DNA of 55,676 nucleotides, from contig JAILES010000006.1 in the NCBI GenBank assembly GCA_024687205.1, positions 1-55,676 on the forward strand. The letters run 5' to 3'. The position numbers and the translations under genes were made by a program. The first letter of the stretch is position 1. Every line of letters begins with the position of its first letter. Positions 53,405-55,676 of this stretch are shown here, in pieces. The notes beneath the pieces were generated by a model that was not told where the DNA came from, made no database searches, and worked only from the letters and a program-made list of their open reading frames with translations. Origin of the DNA: Lachnospiraceae bacterium. Lineage in GTDB: Bacteria > Bacillota > Clostridia > Lachnospirales > Lachnospiraceae.

Positions 53405-54454
53405 CTACCTTGTTACTAAAAAAGCATATTCCCGCTCCAGCCCGTCATCGCTGCCGTAGATATCGATATAGGCTTTCAGCAGCTCCAGAGCCTTTTCATA
53501 GTCTCCGAGATGCTCGCAGGAGATGATCTCGTTGCGCTTTAAAGTCTGCATGCAGGTATTGTTTTCCTTGATCTCTATGCCTTTCCTGAAAGCCTGCAGC
53601 GCTTCCTCATACTCGCCCTGTTCCGCATAGCAGAGTCCCAGTTCGTTACAGATCTGTGCATCCGCATGCTGGTCCGCATAGCCGTTATATACGACCGCCG
53701 CATATTCATACTGTCCCTGCAGCTTATAGCACTCGCCGAGAAGCTTGATAATCGTGGCATCCGCCGCATCGCTGGATCTCACGCGTTCCAGGTAATTGCA
53801 GGCCTGGGCATATTCATGGCTGTAATAGCACAGCCTCCCCTTGTCATAATCCGAAATATCCTTGGCATCCGCCGCCAGCACGGTATCAAGATATTTCTGG
53901 GCCTGAGCTTCCTGCCCGTGCTGCATCATGCAGTCATATATATCAAGGCACATGCGGTAATCCTTCTTCTTCAGCTCCGCCGCCTTGTCAAAATCACCTA
54001 CCGCACCTTCCACATCATTCAGATACAGCTTCATATTCCCGCGCAGGAAATAAGCCTCAGTCTCCTTAGGCATCATCCCCGTTATGGCATCATAACGCTC
54101 TATCGCTTCGTCATACTGCCCCAGCTTGTAATAACAGATGGCCATGTAATAGTTGATATCCTTTTCGGTCTCGCCGGGATCTATATTGGCCTCCTTAAGC
54201 GCCGAATAAAAAGCCGCCAGGGCCTTGGTATACTCGCCCTGTCCCATATAGCATAAGCCCAGCCCTCTGTATCCTATCTCTTCGTCTTCGGAGCCTGCTG
54301 CCAGGGCATGGGTCAGTTCCGTCTGTGCCGTATTATAATCCTGCATAGCCACAGCGCTCATGCCCTTGAAAAAAGCATCGTCATCCACACCGCCGCAGGC
54401 AGTCAGTGTAAGGACCGCTGTAAGCATTATTGCCGCTATCTTCCTAAATCTCAT
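53405..54454 (-). CDS. TPR-repeat lipoprotein
   Basis: A 349-residue protein with a lipoprotein signal (MRFRKIAAIMLTAVLTLTAC, Cys20 as the lipidated residue) and about eight tetratricopeptide repeats, with recognisable units such as GLGLCYMGQGEYTKALAAFY and ELGLCYAEQGEYEEALQAFR. It would sit on the outer face of the membrane as a protein-protein interaction scaffold. The gene has its own promoter (54544-54571); its leader contains palindromic repeat copy 3, whose end is next to the AGGAGA ribosome site. Confidence 0.9.
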   Translation of the reverse strand: MRFRKIAAIMLTAVLTLTACGGVDDDAFFKGMSAVAMQDYNTAQTELTHALAAGSEDEEIGYRGLGLCYMGQGEYTKALAAFYSALKEANIDPGETEKDINYYMAICYYKLGQYDEAIERYDAITGMMPKETEAYFLRGNMKLYLNDVEGAVGDFDKAAELKKKDYRMCLDIYDCMMQHGQEAQAQKYLDTVLAADAKDISDYDKGRLCYYSHEYAQACNYLERVRSSDAADATIIKLLGECYKLQGQYEYAAVVYNGYADQHADAQICNELGLCYAEQGEYEEALQAFRKGIEIKENNTCMQTLKRNEIISCEHLGDYEKALELLKAYIDIYGSDDGLEREYAFLVTR

Positions 54455-54467
54455 TCTCGTCTCCTGT

Positions 54468-54519
54468 AGGCTTCTCCCCCTGGGGAGAAGCTGTCAGGCG
54501 AAGCCTGACTGATGAGGGG
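54468..54519. repeat. Palindromic intergenic repeat, copy 3, in the TPR lipoprotein leader
   Basis: Hairpin 1 GGCTTCTCCCC/GGGGAGAAGC and hairpin 2 CTGTCAGGC/GCCTGAC, then TGATGAGGGG. Lies between the promoter and start codon of the lipoprotein gene, with its edge 15 bases from the ATG at 54454. Confidence 0.9.
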
Positions 54520-54543
54520 TTCTCTTGTCCCTACTGCCATTAA

Positions 54544-54571
54544 ATTATATCATTTTCCACAATTATATCAA
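54544..54571 (-). promoter_or_regulatory. Promoter of the TPR lipoprotein gene
   Basis: On the minus strand TTGATA (54571-54566), 16-bp spacer, TATAAT (54549-54544) with an extended TGA. Confidence 0.7.
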
Positions 54572-54577
54572 CCACCG

Positions 54578-54586
54578 TGTTATAAT
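54578..54586 (+). promoter_or_regulatory. Extended -10 promoter of the YgjP-type gene
   Basis: TGTTATAAT (54578-54586) is an extended -10. The expected start, six to seven bases on, falls at the ATG at 54593, and no ribosome site is present, so the message may be leaderless. Confidence 0.55.
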
Positions 54587-54592
54587 ATCCCC

Positions 54593-55375
54593 ATGTACTA
54601 CCAACCCGACGAAATAATAAGAAGCCGCAGGCGCACCCTGTCCATAGAGATCCAAAAGGACGGGCGTTTTGTCGTGCGCGCGCCATATTATGTAAACAGC
54701 GCCGAGATAGAGGCCTTTGTCCGCAGCAAACAGGCCTGGATAGCCAAAACTCTTGAAAAATGCAGTGAGCGGGTCAGCAAGATACTGGACGTCGATTTTT
54801 CCGCCGGCAGCTGCATTCCCTTTCTCGGCCGGCTTATAAAACTGGATTACCACGAAGGACGCAGCATGAAGCTTATCGGCGCCGATAAGCTGAACAGCCT
54901 GCCCGCTGATGAGTTCTCCTCTTTCAGCGTCCTCGAGGGAGTTACGCTCCTACTTCCTTCACCTGCATTCCGCAGGGAAGGCATATCACTGGGCGGAGAG
55001 GCTTATCCCGCGGAACAGGAACTTGAGGAAAACCGGCGTATGGTGAACAGCTGGTACAGACACCAGTCCGCTTCCGTTTTGAAGGCCCGTACAGCTCTCT
55101 ATGCGGCCCGTATGGGACTTAAATACAGCAGGGTGGGTATCACCAAGGCAAAGACCAGCTGGGGCTCCTGTAACGCAAAATACGGCATCAACTACAGCCT
55201 CCACCTGATCTGCGTGTCCGTAAGCGAGATCGATTATGTGGTGGTACACGAGCTCAGCCATATCCTTCACCGCGACCACAGCGCCGCCTTCTATAAAGAG
55301 ATAGGAAAAGTAATCCCCGACTATAAAACCCGAAGCTCAGCTCTCGACCGGAACGCCTGGGTCCTGGATATTTGA
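54593..55375 (+). CDS. YgjP-type metallopeptidase (M48-like, DUF45)
   Basis: A 260-residue protein of the YgjP/DUF45 family. The zinc motif is His219-Glu220-x2-His223 in VVHELSHILHRDHS with a further His226 or His229, and TKAKTSWGSCNAKYGINYSLHL is the family segment before it. No signal peptide or membrane segment. Function in bacteria is poorly known; some relatives are encoded with restriction-modification genes, but none is here. The ATG at 54593 is the first codon downstream of a TATAAT and matches the usual family start; the open frame extends 81 bp further upstream. Confidence 0.88.
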   Translation: MYYQPDEIIRSRRRTLSIEIQKDGRFVVRAPYYVNSAEIEAFVRSKQAWIAKTLEKCSERVSKILDVDFSAGSCIPFLGRLIKLDYHEGRSMKLIGADKLNSLPADEFSSFSVLEGVTLLLPSPAFRREGISLGGEAYPAEQELEENRRMVNSWYRHQSASVLKARTALYAARMGLKYSRVGITKAKTSWGSCNAKYGINYSLHLICVSVSEIDYVVVHELSHILHRDHSAAFYKEIGKVIPDYKTRSSALDRNAWVLDI

Positions 55376-55399
55376 AAAAAGCCACTGCGAGGTGGCTTT
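55376..55399 (-). terminator. Terminator of the tRNA cluster, possibly shared with the YgjP-type gene
   Basis: AAAGCCAC (55378-55385) pairs with GTGGCTTT (55392-55399); six T follow on the minus strand after the tRNA-Gln gene. Confidence 0.8.
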
Positions 55400-55404
55400 C
55401 TCAA

Positions 55405-55477
55405 CTGGGCCAGCTGGATTCGAACCAGCGAGATGCAGGGATCAAAACCCTGTGCCTTACCGCTTGGCGATGGCCCA
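55405..55477 (-). tRNA. tRNA-Gln (anticodon TTG)
   Basis: Acceptor TGGGCCA/TGGCCCA, anticodon stem CAGGG/CCCTG with TTG in the loop, T-arm GCTGG-TTCGAAT-CCAGC. CCA is not encoded. Confidence 0.97.
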
Positions 55478-55495
55478 CTATCCGGAATAAATTTA

Positions 55496-55518
55496 AAACC
55501 CTTGATTTCCAAGGGTTT
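55496..55518 (-). terminator. Hairpin between tRNA-His and tRNA-Gln
   Basis: AAACCCTTG pairs perfectly with CAAGGGTTT; on the minus strand TTTTAAATTTATT follows. A weak terminator or a processing signal in the tRNA transcript. Confidence 0.5.
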
Positions 55519-55538
55519 CTTTAGCTTCCGTGTTGAAG

Positions 55539-55613
55539 GGTGGCTAGAGGGACTCGAACCCTCGATCTCCAGAACCACAATCTGGCGCGTTAACCAACTA
55601 CGCTATAGCCACC
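55539..55613 (-). tRNA. tRNA-His (anticodon GTG)
   Basis: Acceptor GTGGCTA/TAGCCAC with the His-specific extra G at -1 (55613) opposite discriminator C (55539); anticodon stem CCAGA/TCTGG with GTG; T-arm GAGGG-TTCGAGT-CCCTC. Confidence 0.97.
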
Positions 55614-55617
55614 ATAA

Positions 55618-55676
<59 letters not shown>

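Overview
The window looks like a chromosomal segment of an anaerobic, low-to-mid GC Clostridia bacterium, most likely a Lachnospiraceae member. This rests on gene content rather than on any search: HemZ, class III (oxygen-sensitive) ribonucleotide reductase, pyrBI with a zinc-type PyrI, a perfect CIRCE element before groESL, strong Shine-Dalgarno sites, TTGACA/TATAAT promoters and tight operons with ATGA overlaps. I see no prophage, insertion-sequence transposase, CRISPR array or rRNA.

Layout. 1-6688 (minus) is one long operon read apt > relA > metallo-beta-lactamase-fold hydrolase > hemZ > CPBP protease > two half-size chromate-type transporters, the last cut by the window edge. 6789-9872 (minus) holds an AEC transporter and groES-groEL under CIRCE control. 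10062-14914 (plus) holds a membrane diguanylate cyclase, an ABC-F ATPase, a Cof-type phosphatase and a zinc-ribbon membrane protein. 14925-21058 (minus) is a polyphosphate operon: chorismate mutase > DUF815-type ATPase > ppx > ppk1 > maf > small acidic protein. 21066-23140 (plus) holds a nitroreductase and pyrB-pyrI. 23142-31309 (minus) holds an SH3-domain membrane protein, clpC, an unknown protein, radA, a SEC-C protein and two CobW-type GTPases, one very His-rich. 31296-39948 (minus) is a nucleotide block: uraA-upp, then pyrE, a small membrane protein, an M29-like aminopeptidase and purE-M-N-D. 40040-44378 (minus) is a cell-surface O-acyltransfer cassette (phosphoesterase, MBOAT, DHHW protein) followed directly by a membrane-anchored barnase-like RNase and a barstar-like inhibitor. 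44440-45360 is pyrF. 45396-50372 (minus) encodes a 1658-residue unknown protein with a C39/papain-like centre. 50526-53207 (minus) is nrdD with a fused redoxin domain, a structured leader and candidate NrdR boxes. 53405-54454 is a TPR lipoprotein, 54593-55375 a YgjP-type metallopeptidase, and 55405-55676 a tRNA cluster (Arg, His, Gln, minus strand).

The least explained parts are non-coding or unassigned: a 131-bp cloverleaf-like palindromic element (53264-53394); a closed-stem structured leader before nrdD (52984-53098); a family of palindromic repeats, two copies of which end at exactly the same distance from the Shine-Dalgarno and start codon of the next gene (42091 and 54468); a REPIN-like perfect palindrome (39962-40036) whose half-copy is embedded in frame inside hemZ; and the giant protease-like protein with its palindrome-covered promoter. 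Promoters, operators and RNA folds were found by eye. Family names come from motif recognition, not from a database search.
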